DNA of 64,000 nt, from the NCBI RefSeq assembly GCF_029784165.1, contig NC_073696.1:81094220-81158219 (forward strand), given 5' to 3'. The notes beneath the pieces are model-generated. The model worked only from the letters and a program-made list of their open reading frames with translations, was not told where the DNA came from and ran no database searches. This DNA comes from Wyeomyia smithii. Lineage: Eukaryota > Arthropoda > Insecta > Diptera > Culicidae. Below, in pieces: positions 22,901-32,644 of this stretch (the first letter of the stretch is position 1; the number at the start of each line of letters is the position of its first letter). The translations under genes were made by a program, and so were the position numbers.

Positions 22901-25900
22901 GGTCACTTTCAACTGTTTTTCGAAAACCGGAAGTCGCCATCTTGGATTTTAAAATGCCATGTAGCCAATTTCCGACCGGAAGTTGTCACCTTTAATTTCA
23001 ATAGCATGGAGTCAATTTCTAACCTTTGGCATTATTCTGGTTCCGGAAATAACGATATTAGGTTCCAGAGGGGATTCACTGCTGTCAAATTTCATATATG
23101 TGTGCGTTATCGCAGATCAACTCTGGTCCATGACGTTTGTTGGTCCATGACGTTGTAACTAGGAACAATAATGGGGGAAAAAATCACTGCACAACACATT
23201 CGTGAAAGTTTTCCGCGGTTTCTCGAGTTTCGATAAAAAACGTTTTAATTCTATAATATTTCACATCAGTTTCTGACCAAACAGAACCAAAACCAAAACA
23301 AACGCCATATTGCCGAACATGTTGGTTACACGATGCTTGACAGATAGATCCCCCCTGTTAGGTTCTATTCGACCATTTTTCGCTGTTTTACAGAAACCAA
23401 AAGTTTCTATCTTTGATTGAAAAATGGCGTCTGGAGTCGATTTTTGGCTTCTGTGCATCATCCCGATCATTTTAAACTATTTGCCGGAAAAATTGATTGA
23501 AATGTTTTATTTGTATGGAAGTTATCATCCTTCCGAAATAGGGAGGGGTGTCAAAGTATTATAAAAACATTCTTGAGTTGCGCAGAAATTCGTGTTTGAA
23601 TTGTATCGGAGCCCTCTTTTCCAGAAGAGGGAGGGGTGTCGAACAACTATGGAAGTATTTTTTGCCCGTAAAATTAGTATGAGAGCCCCCCCTTTCAGAA
23701 GAAGGGGTGTCAAATGACCATAGGAATATTTCTTGCTCCCAGAAACCTTCGCATACCAAGTTTGATTCTATTTGCTAGATTAGTTCTCCAATTGTGCAGT
23801 AGTTTGGGTTTTATTTGTAAGGAAGACCTCCCTTCCAGAAGAGAGAGGGGTTTCGAACCACCATAAAAATATGTCTTGCTCCCAAAAACCTTCACATGCA
23901 AAAATTGATTCAATTCGCTTGGTTAGTTCTTGAGTTGAGTATAAATTTGTGCTTCCTTTTTATCGGACCCCTCCTCTCCAGAAGAGAGAGAGAGGAGACT
24001 CGAACTATGCTAATCACCTTTCCCAGACCCAAAACCCTTAAATACAAATTTTCACGCCGATCCGTTCCCAAATCTATGTGGATCAGGCAGACATACAGAT
24101 CTACATTTTTAAATGTGTAGTACATTAAATTTTTAAGATAACATGAAATTTTTAAGATAAGCGCCATCAAAGCGTTTTTCAAAATCAGCAGTTTTTGGAT
24201 TGGGTTTAAATTTACGAAAGTTTTCACAGTCATAAAAACATCACTAAGTTTAAATGTCAAAGTTCTGATGGATAGTAAACAACATGTTTTCTAACCACGA
24301 CGTTAAGTTTTCAAGTTCATTATGAACTTCGTCCATTGCATATTAAACGGTCCCCATACAGAAGAGCAGCTCAAATTACGAGAATGCGATTTTCATATTC
24401 TAGATTACATGATTTTGTAGTTTTTTATCTATATTTCCATAACTTCTGCATGAAATCTTGATACATAAAACAGTTTATGTTGAAAGTTACCTATTTCAGA
24501 AATAAAGAAAAATAGTTTTCCTGAATATGTTGGAAATTGGAATACAGTCAGTTTTTTTTTACGCGGGGCATTTTTTTCTGTTTGGACTTATCACTGCGAC
24601 CAGAGATTACATCTTTTGTGATATTGTCCAGGTGTTTTCTGTACTCCGCACTTCATATTATTGGCGGTATCACTATTAAAGTAAGTGATACGCTTATCAT
24701 TCATATTTGTGCTTGTGTGTAAGTTTAACCTTTCTGTTTCGAGCTTACTGCTCTACTATACCGAGCCTCTGTCCATCCTAACAATATCGCCTAATCACAA
24801 TTCCATGAAGAGAACTTTCATACGTTACTCACACCAGTTTTATTATAATAGGGTCTTGTTTTTGTTGGAAGGAGAGTCAACTGGGTACTGTAGAATTTTA
24901 TTTAGAATGAAGGAAGGGTACGTGGTTGGAAGCCTGAAAATAAACCTATGCTAAGCTATAGTCCTTTGACAACCAAATGGCCTGATTCTACTAAGATTCA
25001 AACCCACGACCACCCGCTTACCAAAGCGTCCTTGTAACCTTGCGACTACGGAGCTCCTCTAACCCGGGGTATAGATTGCTCATGAAAAAACCGCGGTAAT
25101 TCGAAATCAGCGTAACAAACCGCGTAAATTTGAAAATCCGCGTAAAAGAATTGCGTTAATTAAAAATCCGCGTAAAGTAAACCACCAAGAAAGGCTTCGG
25201 AAAAAATATGAGACGCTCTACGACCAGTATTTAAAATGGTCTTCTTTTACGGTCATTCTGGATCCTTCGGAGTGCGGAGGGTAAGAGACTTAGTCAAAAA
25301 AAAAAAACTTTTTTGACTAAGTCTTTTGCTTAATAAGCACTTAGACGTTTTTGTTTCCCAACCCGCGTCATTAGGAAAATCCACGCAGATTTTTGAATTG
25401 ACACGGAAACTACAAAATCGCTCTTCAGAAGAATCTATGTTTATGATGGTCCAACCTTATACCCCTTCACAGAGATATCAATGCAACCAATTGGCAAACC
25501 AATAGGGGACTGGTTATCAATACAGACATAGAATACCAAAAATTAAAAAAAAAAAACCAAAAAAAAACAAAAGTAAACAAAAACAAAAACAAAAAAAAAA
25601 AACAAAAAAAAACCAAAAAAAAAACAAAAAAAAACAAAAACCAAAAAAAAAAAATAAACAAAAAAAAAAATCAAAAACCAAAAAAAAAGCAAAAAACAAA
25701 AAGAAAACAAAAAAGAGGAAAACAAAAGAGGAAAACAAAAACAAAAAATTAAAATTAAAATAAAAAGAAAAAAAACAACAAAAAACAAAAAAAAACAAAA
25801 ATAAACAAAAAAACAAAAACATACAAAAAACCAAAAAACAACAAAAAAACCAACCAAAAAAAAAACAAACAAACAATACACAAAAATGAAACAAAACGTA

Positions 25901-28900
25901 AGAAACTAACAGTTTGCGGAATAATTGCGTTTTGTAGAAAGGGACGATTCAAAAATTTCCATTTTTTCTGTAAGCTTCGAATTTTTGGGTTGTTTATCAA
26001 TGAGGTTCTTCATATACCTATCATGCTTATTTGGTTGGAAACATGTTGAGAAAACATTAAATTATTATAATTTTAATTAATTATTCGTTTGTTACACTGA
26101 CGAGTTTTTTGTTGTTTCGGAAACAATGAGATTTGCTTCATTTGATATTTGTGGACCCTTGTCACTAGAACTCTTTTCTCATACGATCCTCTACGATAGA
26201 AAACTGACAATTTGACATAAAAAATAAGAACTTTGACCGCAAATCCTAATTTTCCGTCCATTGTTTCTTGATTTTTAACATAATTTAAGATTCATTCTAA
26301 CCAACTGTCCCCGATAGTTTAGCATTGTAAACGTTTTTTTTTTTTTTGCAATTTACATGACATGTAGAATTAAACCTACATAGTCAATTACATTAAGGTG
26401 AAACGGTGTTAGAGCCACAAATGGCTGACTTCGAGCCACCACTATGAATGCGTTCCCTGTGAAAACGCTATTCTATAATTGCTTCACCGCAGCAAACATA
26501 AAATAACGTTTTCACAGGTGACGCATTAACTATTTCTGTGTCTGGTGCTGTTGAAAATTCGAAGTGGTTGTTCGAAGTCGGCTATTTGTTGCTTCAACAC
26601 CGTTTCACCCTAAATACAAAATTTAAGTCGATTCAACGCTTCATTTATATGCAGTGAAATGTTATTTTACAAGGTTGTTTTTCCACATTAGAAGTTAATC
26701 GACAATTCTGATCCTATATTAAAAACACTAGTATGATGTAGGTGTTACATACAAGCATAATGTACCTTTTCTTTTTCCTGGCTGGCGCGGTGGCTGCCGG
26801 CTTCCGTTTAGCTTGCGCAGCGGCAGCTTTCTTGCGGGCGTTGTTTCGTCGGTTGTTCGCAGCATAATCTTCATCCTAAACAGGATTCACACATAGTGGA
26901 GAAGGACAGAGAAAAACAAAATACAAAACAGAGAAAAAGTAACAATTTAATACAACCTATGATCTAATTTGATGATAAATATTACATCGTAACTACTTTT
27001 TGACGACTGCTCCTGCTGATCCCCGTCCGCCTCGTTATCCGAGTTTTCACTGGCCGCTTCATCCTCGTCGTCTTCGTCGTCATCCTGACTCTGACTAGCG
27101 TTGCTCGGTTTACCACTATCGTCCGATTCGCTGTTGTTTTCTTCCGCACTTTCATCCGATCCGGATCTGGAGTGCGCACTGCTACGAGACTTGTCGTTTG
27201 TCTGTTCGCTATTGTTCATCTGATTGCCGCTGTGATTCCCCCTCGCCCCGGACGTATCATTGTCCGATTCATCATCATTAGCGGATTTGCTTTCGTTGTG
27301 ATTGGCCTCGTCTTCATCCGACGCGGCGGGACCACCGTTCACTTCGGGCCGCGGCTGAGCACTGCTATTGTGCGACGTGTTGACATTGCTGCTGTTCTGC
27401 TCGTTATCACTCGAGCTGGAACCGGACGATTCCGAACCGTTGTCGCTTTCCGAATCTGACGAGCCGGATTCGCTCTTACTGTCGCTTCCGGATTCATTCT
27501 CCGAATCGCTTTTGTCCTCCTTCGACTGTAAGCAAAAGAGAAAAAAACGAACCTTCAGCGAACTTTGGCTTATGATTATAGTTTTATTTATTCGATGAGA
27601 ATCTTATCATTCGAGGATATACGAAAGTACCAAGTTATGATTATCAAGCGGCTCAGTCACGGTTGATAAAATAGAAGCATCGCATTGATTATAATCGACT
27701 AAAGGTGGTTGTACCATTTTCTCAAAAATACCCTAGTATTACGATATTGATTTTTGCCCTCTTTAGAACCTTTGTCCATTGACAAGATAATGAATTCATA
27801 AAATATTTTCTTATCACTATCGATGAATATAAATATAAAGCTGTAATTATATTAAGAGAAAAAGTTCAATACTCACCAATTTCAACTGTATTTAATTCGA
27901 AAGTGTTCACATTTCTTGCAAATTATATTTCTTTTTTCACACCACCGATAGAAAATTTGATGCGTACCAACATAATATCCCACACCTAACTGCTCTCGTA
28001 GCAAATGTTTTATTACATACTTTGTATACACTGCGTATTCACATGTGTCTCAAAAAGTTTTTGAGATCCGTAATACAAGTGATAATCAACTCACAGTTAA
28101 TACAGAAGCGCCTGAAATTTTTTACAAAAATGCCCTGATAATCCAAATTTTCAAACATGTTATGTTAGAAGATATCTAGAGAAAATCTCTATTTGAAACG
28201 AATCAGATTATGTGACCAAATAAGATTTTTATTAAAATTAAACCAAAAAGAACACTTTCCTCAATATAACTGGACAGGTTCTCATTAGGTATTTGAGTTT
28301 TTAGTTAGCCGGAACAATTTTAAATCAAGTCAAACTGAAACTAGAGGGAATTTTTCCTCAACTCATATAAAATTGTATCGCAGAGCGATAAGAAAAAAGA
28401 AAATATAGTTTATAAACGCCAAATTCGGTAACTCACCGCTTGAAATTAAGTCGTCTAGGTTATTTGAATGCTAATAAATATTTTTAATACGGAAATAATT
28501 CTTTCTGAAAAAAATCAAGAACACTGTAGTACTTTTTATACACCTTTATTTTAATTTTTACAAAAACTTTTACTCCTCAGATACCCTAAATTGCAGTATA
28601 ATCTAATCACGAAAAAGATAATGATCCAACGTTCCAATTCAGATTTTACTGTTAACAGAACCTAATAATTTTAATTAATGTGTTTTAGATCAATTTAAAG
28701 TACCACAGTAAATCACACTAGCCGAAATACCCTCGATTCGGCGCAAATATTGGACAAAGAACTAAGGTGAGTGTACATTGGTTAGACTCGTCCGACATAA
28801 ATGGTTAAATAAAATGAATAAATTTACTTACCAAACCATCATCTTCCGAATGATTAGCTGAGTCAGAGCGGGTACTCAGCTGTCGCTTGCCATAATTTCG

Positions 28901-30687
28901 TCGCTCAAATACATGCGAAGCTTCCGTTGATCCGGACAAGTCATTCGAACCCAATATCGGTTTATCCGTCTCGACGGAGGCCTTTCAAGTTGCAAGAAAA
29001 CACGAAAAATCATTGTGGCAAATTGTACCCACAGAGAAATATAAAAACGTTTTTATTTCACACCAACAGTTTTCTAAGCGCGCTTAACGTTGCCTTCGAA
29101 TGGCAACATTATTCTGAAATGTTACTCAATACTCGAAAATCCCGTTTCAAACAAACAAAAAAACATTTTGATGTCATAAATAATCTGATACAGTTTGAAG
29201 TAAATTTTTCGAATATATTTAGTGAAAAATTTGAAATCTTAAGAACAGTCGCACTTAAGCTCAGATAAAATTGTACAATCGAAACCGCTTAATAAAGTAA
29301 TTAATGAACCCTAATATTGAATTATTGAAAAAATAAGATGAATCACATGTTTTGTCAACAAATGTTGGAAAAAACAAAATATTTTTTTTATGTAACTATT
29401 CGTATCAAAGAATCACAACAATTACTATACAATTGCAATGTTTAACTAGTTCAACGATATTTTCAGACACAATTTTAAAGTTTCAATAGCCTTTTATTAT
29501 ACAAAAAAGTAAACAAATATGATGCTTATATTCTACATAAGATTCAAAAAGCATAAACTGACCATTGATGTTGGTAACAAATGCATGGATGGAGCAACTG
29601 TGGAATTGTCAGTACAAGTTATATTTTCCTAATCAATGCTTAAACATCTCTATATTTCGGATATTATCACAAGAAATAACTGAAAAGCGTTATTGTTTCC
29701 AATTTAAACAAATTATGCTACAACTTTTTCCTGAAAGCACTCCGGACAAATTCACGTTCACAAGGTAAAGTTGCTGTTTGGAAATGCTTTATCAGAGCTC
29801 ACTAAATTAACGCAATCTCTCAGAAAACACTGGGCATTTCAAGCCGGTTGTTCTAAATCGTAATTCCCCCAGGAAATGTGACCCATTCTAGGACAAATAG
29901 CTGCTGCGCAATTAATGAAAATATGAACTAATTCCAACCAAATTGAACAAAAAACAGGTAAAATCATCCGTTAATCAAGGTTTAAACTATTAAAAGGTTG
30001 CAGCATTCCAAAAACTCGGTAAAAATCCAGATTCAGACAATCGCACCACATTTTTCACTGCCAACCGACCGATTACGTAATCGTGAAAAACACTGAAAAA
30101 TGTTCAAAAATTCGACCCCGTTCTTTCACACCGCGGGATTATCCGGTTTTAGCCGTTCCGAAGCCGAATTGTTGCCCAAAAGCCACCAATCGACTCGTTT
30201 TCCTGGTTTTTCACAACGACCGCGTGCTTCTCGAAATTTCCACGTGACGTGGCGTTTTACTAAAGGACAAAATATCCTTAAAACCTCCATAAGAAATCAC
30301 AATTTCGACAAGGGAACCACTTTTCATGGCAATTACCATCCGTTTGGTAAAAAACTTCAATTTGCCAAAAAGGGTCCCCCTTCGATTTCGACGATTCCGG
30401 GCTCGTTCGAACGGGAGAAGTCTAGGGAACATTCTTAAGCGGTTTCCAGGGTGGAACACGGTTCAGTTCCGGGATAAACTGGCCATTTACCCGGTGGAAG
30501 CCCGATATAATATGTTGTTCAGCTAAAAACTTGACCATTTGCAATGAAATGCCTAAATTTGGCTGAAGCCAAGCCACGCCCTGGTGCTGCTTCCAAAGTG
30601 CGGAAAAACTTCCGAAACATGAAAAATGGATTATTTTAACTAAAAACTCCTAATTAAGCATATAAACTAGATATTTACCTGACTCAT
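13720..30687 (-). CDS. chd1: Chromodomain-helicase-DNA-binding protein 1 (CHD1), 8 coding exons
   Basis: SNF2-family ATP-dependent nucleosome remodeller of the nucleus, which spaces nucleosomes on transcribed chromatin. The exon joins are 30679-30687, 28832-28981, 26986-27525, 26766-26875, 14462-19252, 14219-14392, 14025-14141 and 13720-13957. All have GT/AG borders and compatible phases, giving 2042 aa. Domain order: Ser/Asp/Glu-rich N-terminus (1-230); basic patch (about 235-350); chromodomains 1 (about 387-475) and 2 (about 500-560); ATPase with DEMGLGKT at 621-628 and DEAH at 729-732; helicase C with QARAHRIGQ at 1012-1020; SANT-SLIDE DNA-binding domain (about 1254-1457); CHCT/DUF4208 (about 1567-1672); His15 (1697-1711); Arg/Gly/Tyr-rich tail. 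Length and architecture fit insect CHD1, and the MSQ start also matches Drosophila. No lesion was seen; the gene appears functional despite heavily transposon-loaded introns. Confidence 0.96.
14025..14141 (-). CDS. chd1: chd1 coding exon 7
   Basis: 117 nt. The acceptor is TTTGCAG|ATT and the donor CGAAG|GTAAAT. It encodes a His/Arg/Asp/Tyr-rich stretch including FSDHKRDRYDNYNRH, similar in style to the SQDYKRDRYDGYGR region of Drosophila CHD1. Confidence 0.9.
14219..14392 (-). CDS. chd1: chd1 coding exon 6
   Basis: 174 nt. The acceptor is TTACGCAG|GAC and the donor GACCG|GTAAGT. It encodes TLRDKAWDDYPDRMGNMRG followed by a Gly/Pro/Arg/Asp-rich low-complexity segment. Intron 5 is only 69 bp. 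Confidence 0.9.
14462..19252 (-). CDS. chd1: chd1 coding exon 5 (chromodomains, ATPase, DNA-binding and CHCT domains)
   Basis: A single 4791-nt exon carrying residues 270-1867, which is nearly all the folded part of CHD1. Its acceptor is a tandem NAGNAG (TTTCAGCAG at 19250-19258), so the exon may start at 19252 or 19249. Either is in frame and differs by one Ser. The donor is GGAAG|GTAAGC at 14461. There are no stops or frameshifts. Antisense ORFs over this exon are shadows. Confidence 0.96.
14929..14973 (-). repeat. chd1: Imperfect CAT/CAC repeat encoding His15 in CHD1
   Basis: Fifteen consecutive histidine codons, mixed CAT and CAC, lie between the CHCT domain and the C-terminal tail. The interrupted codon pattern should make the tract relatively stable. 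Poly-His runs are often linked to nuclear-speckle targeting, but that role is only inferred here. Confidence 0.95.
19740..20870. other. chd1 intron 4, distal part: no recognisable element
   Basis: Sequence upstream of exon 5 on the minus strand. Several weakly protein-like stretches (for example around 19820-19900 and 20648-20833) have no family motif I can name. They are probably old LINE debris. Confidence 0.3.
21080..21500 (+). pseudogene. Jockey-like LINE reverse transcriptase relic in chd1 intron 4
   Basis: Plus-strand frames show LKAAFNKIDHRI (RT motif A region), TSGVIQGSNLW (motif B region), FNDVAARLGIGCKLFYI, and then EELSDCQKLQELLNISEDWC, a typical post-RT segment of Jockey-group LINEs. 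A 30-odd-bp direct duplication around TTGGAATTGGTTGTAAGCTG (about 21333-21392) replaces the expected YADD region. Stops and frame changes show an old dead copy, in antisense orientation to chd1. Confidence 0.65.
21750..22050 (+). pseudogene. Tc1/mariner transposase relic in chd1 intron 4
   Basis: The frame around 21855-21960 reads VFKQDGGSAHNANLIQGWC, then RNNMRDFLNENIRPLNSSYL and MNFFVW. This matches the second-aspartate region of Tc1/mariner transposases (FxQDgapaH ... sPDLNPldyfvW). The downstream catalytic residues are altered and a stop precedes the block, so it is inactive. No TIRs were found. Confidence 0.65.
22487..24118. repeat. Composite repeat starting CTAGCTGCCCCGGCAAA, with two internal tandem families
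   Basis: Begins with AACTAGCTGCCCCGGCAAAT, a start common to a widespread insect repeat. The first half (22680-23060) repeats a unit with ACCGGAAGTCG and CCATCTTGGATT about every 100-200 bp. The second half (23530-24010) repeats a unit of about 160-170 bp with CCAGAAGAGGGAGGGGTGTC and CTTGCTCCCAAAAACCTTC. It closes with GGCAGACATACAGATCTACA near 24085-24118. No ORF. The class is uncertain. Confidence 0.6.
24545..25190. mobile_element. ACGCGG-family element in chd1 intron 4, with inserted SINE
   Basis: Starts CAGTCAGTTTTTTTTTACGC after a TA. The other side carries several inverted CCGCGTAAA words (25089-25180). The composition matches the ACGCGG elements at 61348-63622. The right terminus is not clear, and a tRNA-like SINE lies inside it. 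Confidence 0.45.
24945..25070 (-). mobile_element. tRNA-derived SINE fragment
   Basis: Minus strand shows a tRNA-like head: GAGCTCCGTAGTCGCAAGG (A-box region) and GTGGTCGTGGGTTTGAATCT (degenerate B box), then CAGGCCATTTGGTTGTCAAA. This resembles Aedes tRNA-type SINEs. It is too diverged to be a tRNA gene. Confidence 0.5.
25540..25895. repeat. A/C-only low-complexity tract
   Basis: About 350 bp composed almost only of A with single or double C (AAAAAC, AAAACA, AACCAA) and very few G or T. The opposite strand is T/G and gives phenylalanine-rich open frames, which are composition artefacts. It lies in chd1 intron 4, so the transcript carries the T/G strand. Confidence 0.9.
26397..26610. mobile_element. 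Foldback MITE with GGTGAAACGGTGTT ends
   Basis: The left arm GGTGAAACGGTGTTAGAGCC, followed by ACAAATGGCTGACTTCGA, pairs with the right arm (CGAAGTCGGCTATTTGTTGC, CAACACCGTTTCACCC). It is about 214 bp. TAA lies at both ends, consistent with a 3-bp target site. It is in chd1 intron 4, about 155 bp downstream of the exon 4 donor in genome coordinates reversed. Confidence 0.75.
26766..26875 (-). CDS. chd1: chd1 coding exon 4 (basic patch)
   Basis: 110 nt, entering in phase 0 and leaving two bases (AG). The acceptor is GTTTAG|GAT and the donor AAAAG|GTACAT. It encodes DEDYAANNRRNNARKK and an Ala/Lys/Arg-rich stretch, equivalent to the EEDYRPKR-type basic region of Drosophila CHD1. The 110-bp intron 3 separates it from exon 3. 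Confidence 0.85.
26986..27525 (-). CDS. chd1: chd1 coding exon 3 (acidic Ser-rich region)
   Basis: 540 nt, 180 codons, phase 0. The acceptor is GCTTACAG|TCG and the donor GAT|GTAATA, chosen because earlier GT sites (26991 and 26994 region) would put a stop at the start of exon 4. The protein is dominated by Ser, Asp, Glu and Asn, as in the disordered N-terminus of insect CHD1. Confidence 0.85.
27526..28831 (-). other. chd1: chd1 intron 2, no gene or clear repeat seen
   Basis: 1306-bp AT-rich intron between exons 2 and 3. No element boundaries were recognised. Confidence 0.7.
28832..28981 (-). CDS. chd1: chd1 coding exon 2
   Basis: 150 nt, 50 codons, phase 0 on both sides. The acceptor is CTTGAAAG|GCC and the donor TTG|GTAAGT. 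It encodes a polar segment beginning ASVETDKPILGSND and ending SANHSEDDGL, without a known domain. It leads directly into the acidic serine-rich exon 3. Confidence 0.85.
28982..30678 (-). other. chd1: chd1 intron 1
   Basis: 1697-bp intron between the nine-base coding exon 1 and exon 2. The part nearest exon 1 (30080-30530) is less AT-rich and could contain regulatory sequence. The ORFs there have no protein-like features. Confidence 0.65.
30679..30687 (-). CDS. chd1: chd1 coding exon 1 (ATG AGT CAG)
   Basis: Only three codons (M-S-Q) precede the donor CAG|GTAAAT. The choice rests on three points: a strong donor, phase 0 matching exon 2, and the MSQ start found in Drosophila CHD1. No in-frame ATG near the start of exon 2 offers a better alternative. 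The exon is too short for ORF finders. Confidence 0.75.
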
Positions 30688-30960
30688 GACGAATTTTTGG
30701 CTGTTTTTCCTTATATTTGCAAACCGAAACGAACACTACTGAAGGGGATTCACGTTTAGAAAATTACATTCGATGTAAATTAACGAAAAACGTAAATATC
30801 CGCTCGAAAACACCGCATTTAAATGCTAAAAACGATTTTTTCATCTCGTGCAAATTTTTACCGCATTAGGTCGGACGCCATTTTGGATGATTTTCGTCTA
30901 GGCAACGTAGCCAAGGAAAAATTTCTCTTCCTCCAAATCGTCACAACGTAAGAAACACTG
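30688..30960 (-). promoter_or_regulatory. chd1: chd1 5' leader/promoter region with a possible uORF
   Basis: Sequence upstream of the chd1 ATG on the minus strand. It includes CCAAAATGGCG at about 30876-30886, a YY1/Pho-like core (AAATGGC), common near transcription starts. The same ATG opens a 7-codon uORF (30858-30881, ending TAA). No TATA box is obvious. The transcription start is not determinable by eye. Confidence 0.4.
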
Positions 30961-32109
30961 AACAGCACTTAAATCATGAATCGAAGGTTCCAAATTCACG
31001 TACTATCACTCACAGTAGCCTCTGTTATTGTTTTGAGGGCGATTACAATCCCGAAGAGGAAAGGATTGCAAAGAGCTTTTCTTGGCAGTACACAGCAAAA
31101 ATTCGCGTTGCAGTTCACTTCAATGCGCCATCTTACAATGGCGAGCCAGCTCTGCCAGATTGCTCGACCAACCGACGGCACAGTCGGAAAGTCTACACGA
31201 AACTCGACACTTCTCGCCCAAGCGATATGGTTGCCAGATTATTGGAATATAATAAAGGAAAAAATAGGGAGCAAACTGAGAATAAAATTTTAGATAAAAA
31301 CAAAGCCTTGGGGATACATTCCGATTAGGAAGTCGACCTTCGTGAATAGCGTCGCAAAGCGATTCGCATGGCCGTGCTTTTTAAAGACATTATGAACAGC
31401 TCTACTTACGGTTGTAAGGCGAGCCTCGTACCTCGTGAACAGTTGTGAGGTTGTAATTTTAAATATTCAAGATAAGGAATTTTAAAACAATAATTCCTCT
31501 TCCTCAATCCGGCATTACTTGAGTCATTATAAAATCTCTTAAAAAAATCTTTCATCCAGCCTTTTACGCGCCTTTATAGCGGTGCAAAGTTCGTTATTAA
31601 TGACAATTCCACTTATGTCTTCCCACCCAAGGTGCTAGAGAGCAAAAACGAAAGGACGCCACCTCTGGCAATATTTTGAAATTTTTTCACTTAGTCTTCG
31701 CAAAAAAATGTCTTCAAATTGATTTTTTTTAAATGCCACCAAATCGATTTTGCAGCGTTCTTTGAATAGAAACATTACATAATTAACACTGAAGAAGATA
31801 TCTTTCAAAAATTATGGTTTAAAATTAAGCCCAAGCGATGGTGGGCTAAAACTGACAAATGTTCCGGTGCGCCTCGGGGGTGTAGCCAGGTCAATACTGG
31901 ATTATGATCAAATGAATAAAAAAGAGGTTTTGACAGCAGTTAAGTTGACTCCATGTCAAACCAGAGGGGATACCTCTCCCTATCCCTCGCTGTACATTTG
32001 ACAGAGTATAACATCGAAGATACGAAAACGTCAAATCTGATACAAAAACGTCAATGTCGGTCGGATTGTTTTAATTATTTTGCTGTTTCGGTTGGGGCTT
32101 AGCCTTTGC
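30961..32109. other. Intergenic region upstream of chd1, no gene supported
   Basis: A 105-aa plus-strand frame starts at 30976 with a hydrophobic N-terminus but has no family motif. Around 31334-31400 a CGTCGCAAAGCGATTCGC...GGCCGTG stretch weakly resembles half of the MITE at 36583-36733. Nothing else was recognised. Confidence 0.35.
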
Positions 32110-32398
32110 GCTACGTCATTTTGTCTCGTTTCCATTTCATATGTCCATCTCGCAAATGTGCTGAAAAAAAATTTACCTGATACTTTACCACGTGAAACGA
32201 AAGCCAAAACAAACCAGTTTTAACACATACGTGTGAATGTGTTGGTAACTTATTCCTACAGTACACTCTGCTTTTTTCGGGTGTAGTCCGGGATAGAAAA
32301 AGGGTAGACAGAGGCAGAAAAAGTGTAGTCAAGAAAGTCAAATAAAACATTTACGGTGTCAAAAGTGTCGTTTGAGTACACCGCGAAAACGAAAACAC
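32110..32398. mobile_element. Harbinger-type MITE, family A, truncated (right half)
   Basis: From CGTCATTTTGTCTCGTTTCC onward it matches 45108-45401 closely, including CATATGTCCATCTCGCAAAT and the end ACACCGCGAAAACGAAAACA. The left half and left TIR are missing. Confidence 0.75.
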
Positions 32399-32484
32399 AG
32401 TGGACCTGGTTATTATTCAAAAACCTAAATCAATCCACCTAGCGGTCAGACCCAGCCTTTCTCATTCAAACTTATTATTTGTAA

Positions 32485-32554
32485 AAATAAACAAAAACTG
32501 TGTTGCCGAAACGATAAATTTTCTCTTTGCGCGACTATATACACATAGACTCTG
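32485..32554. mobile_element. hAT-type MITE fragment
   Basis: Matches one end of the elements at 11491 and 33801 (AAAACTGTGTTGCCGAAACG ... ACACATAGACTCTG). Only the terminal 70 bp remain. Confidence 0.65.
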
Positions 32555-32644
32555 GTGAAGGGGAATAAAATAAAACATAAACATAAAATTTAACGCCTTC
32601 GTGATTTTTACACAAAAAATCACGAAGCCGTGACGAACAGAGTA

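Noticed and set aside
25517..25894. Phenylalanine-rich minus-strand ORFs up to 125 aa, membrane-protein-like
   Set aside because: They are direct translations of the A/C-only low-complexity tract; no start context, motif or codon structure supports coding.
30100..30438. 112-aa plus-strand ORF in chd1 intron 1
   Set aside because: Frames on both strands are similarly open, with no domain or conserved motif.
30976..31293. 105-aa plus-strand ORF with a hydrophobic N-terminus, divergent from chd1
   Set aside because: No family similarity, poor start context and no splice or polyA evidence; could be chance in the promoter region.
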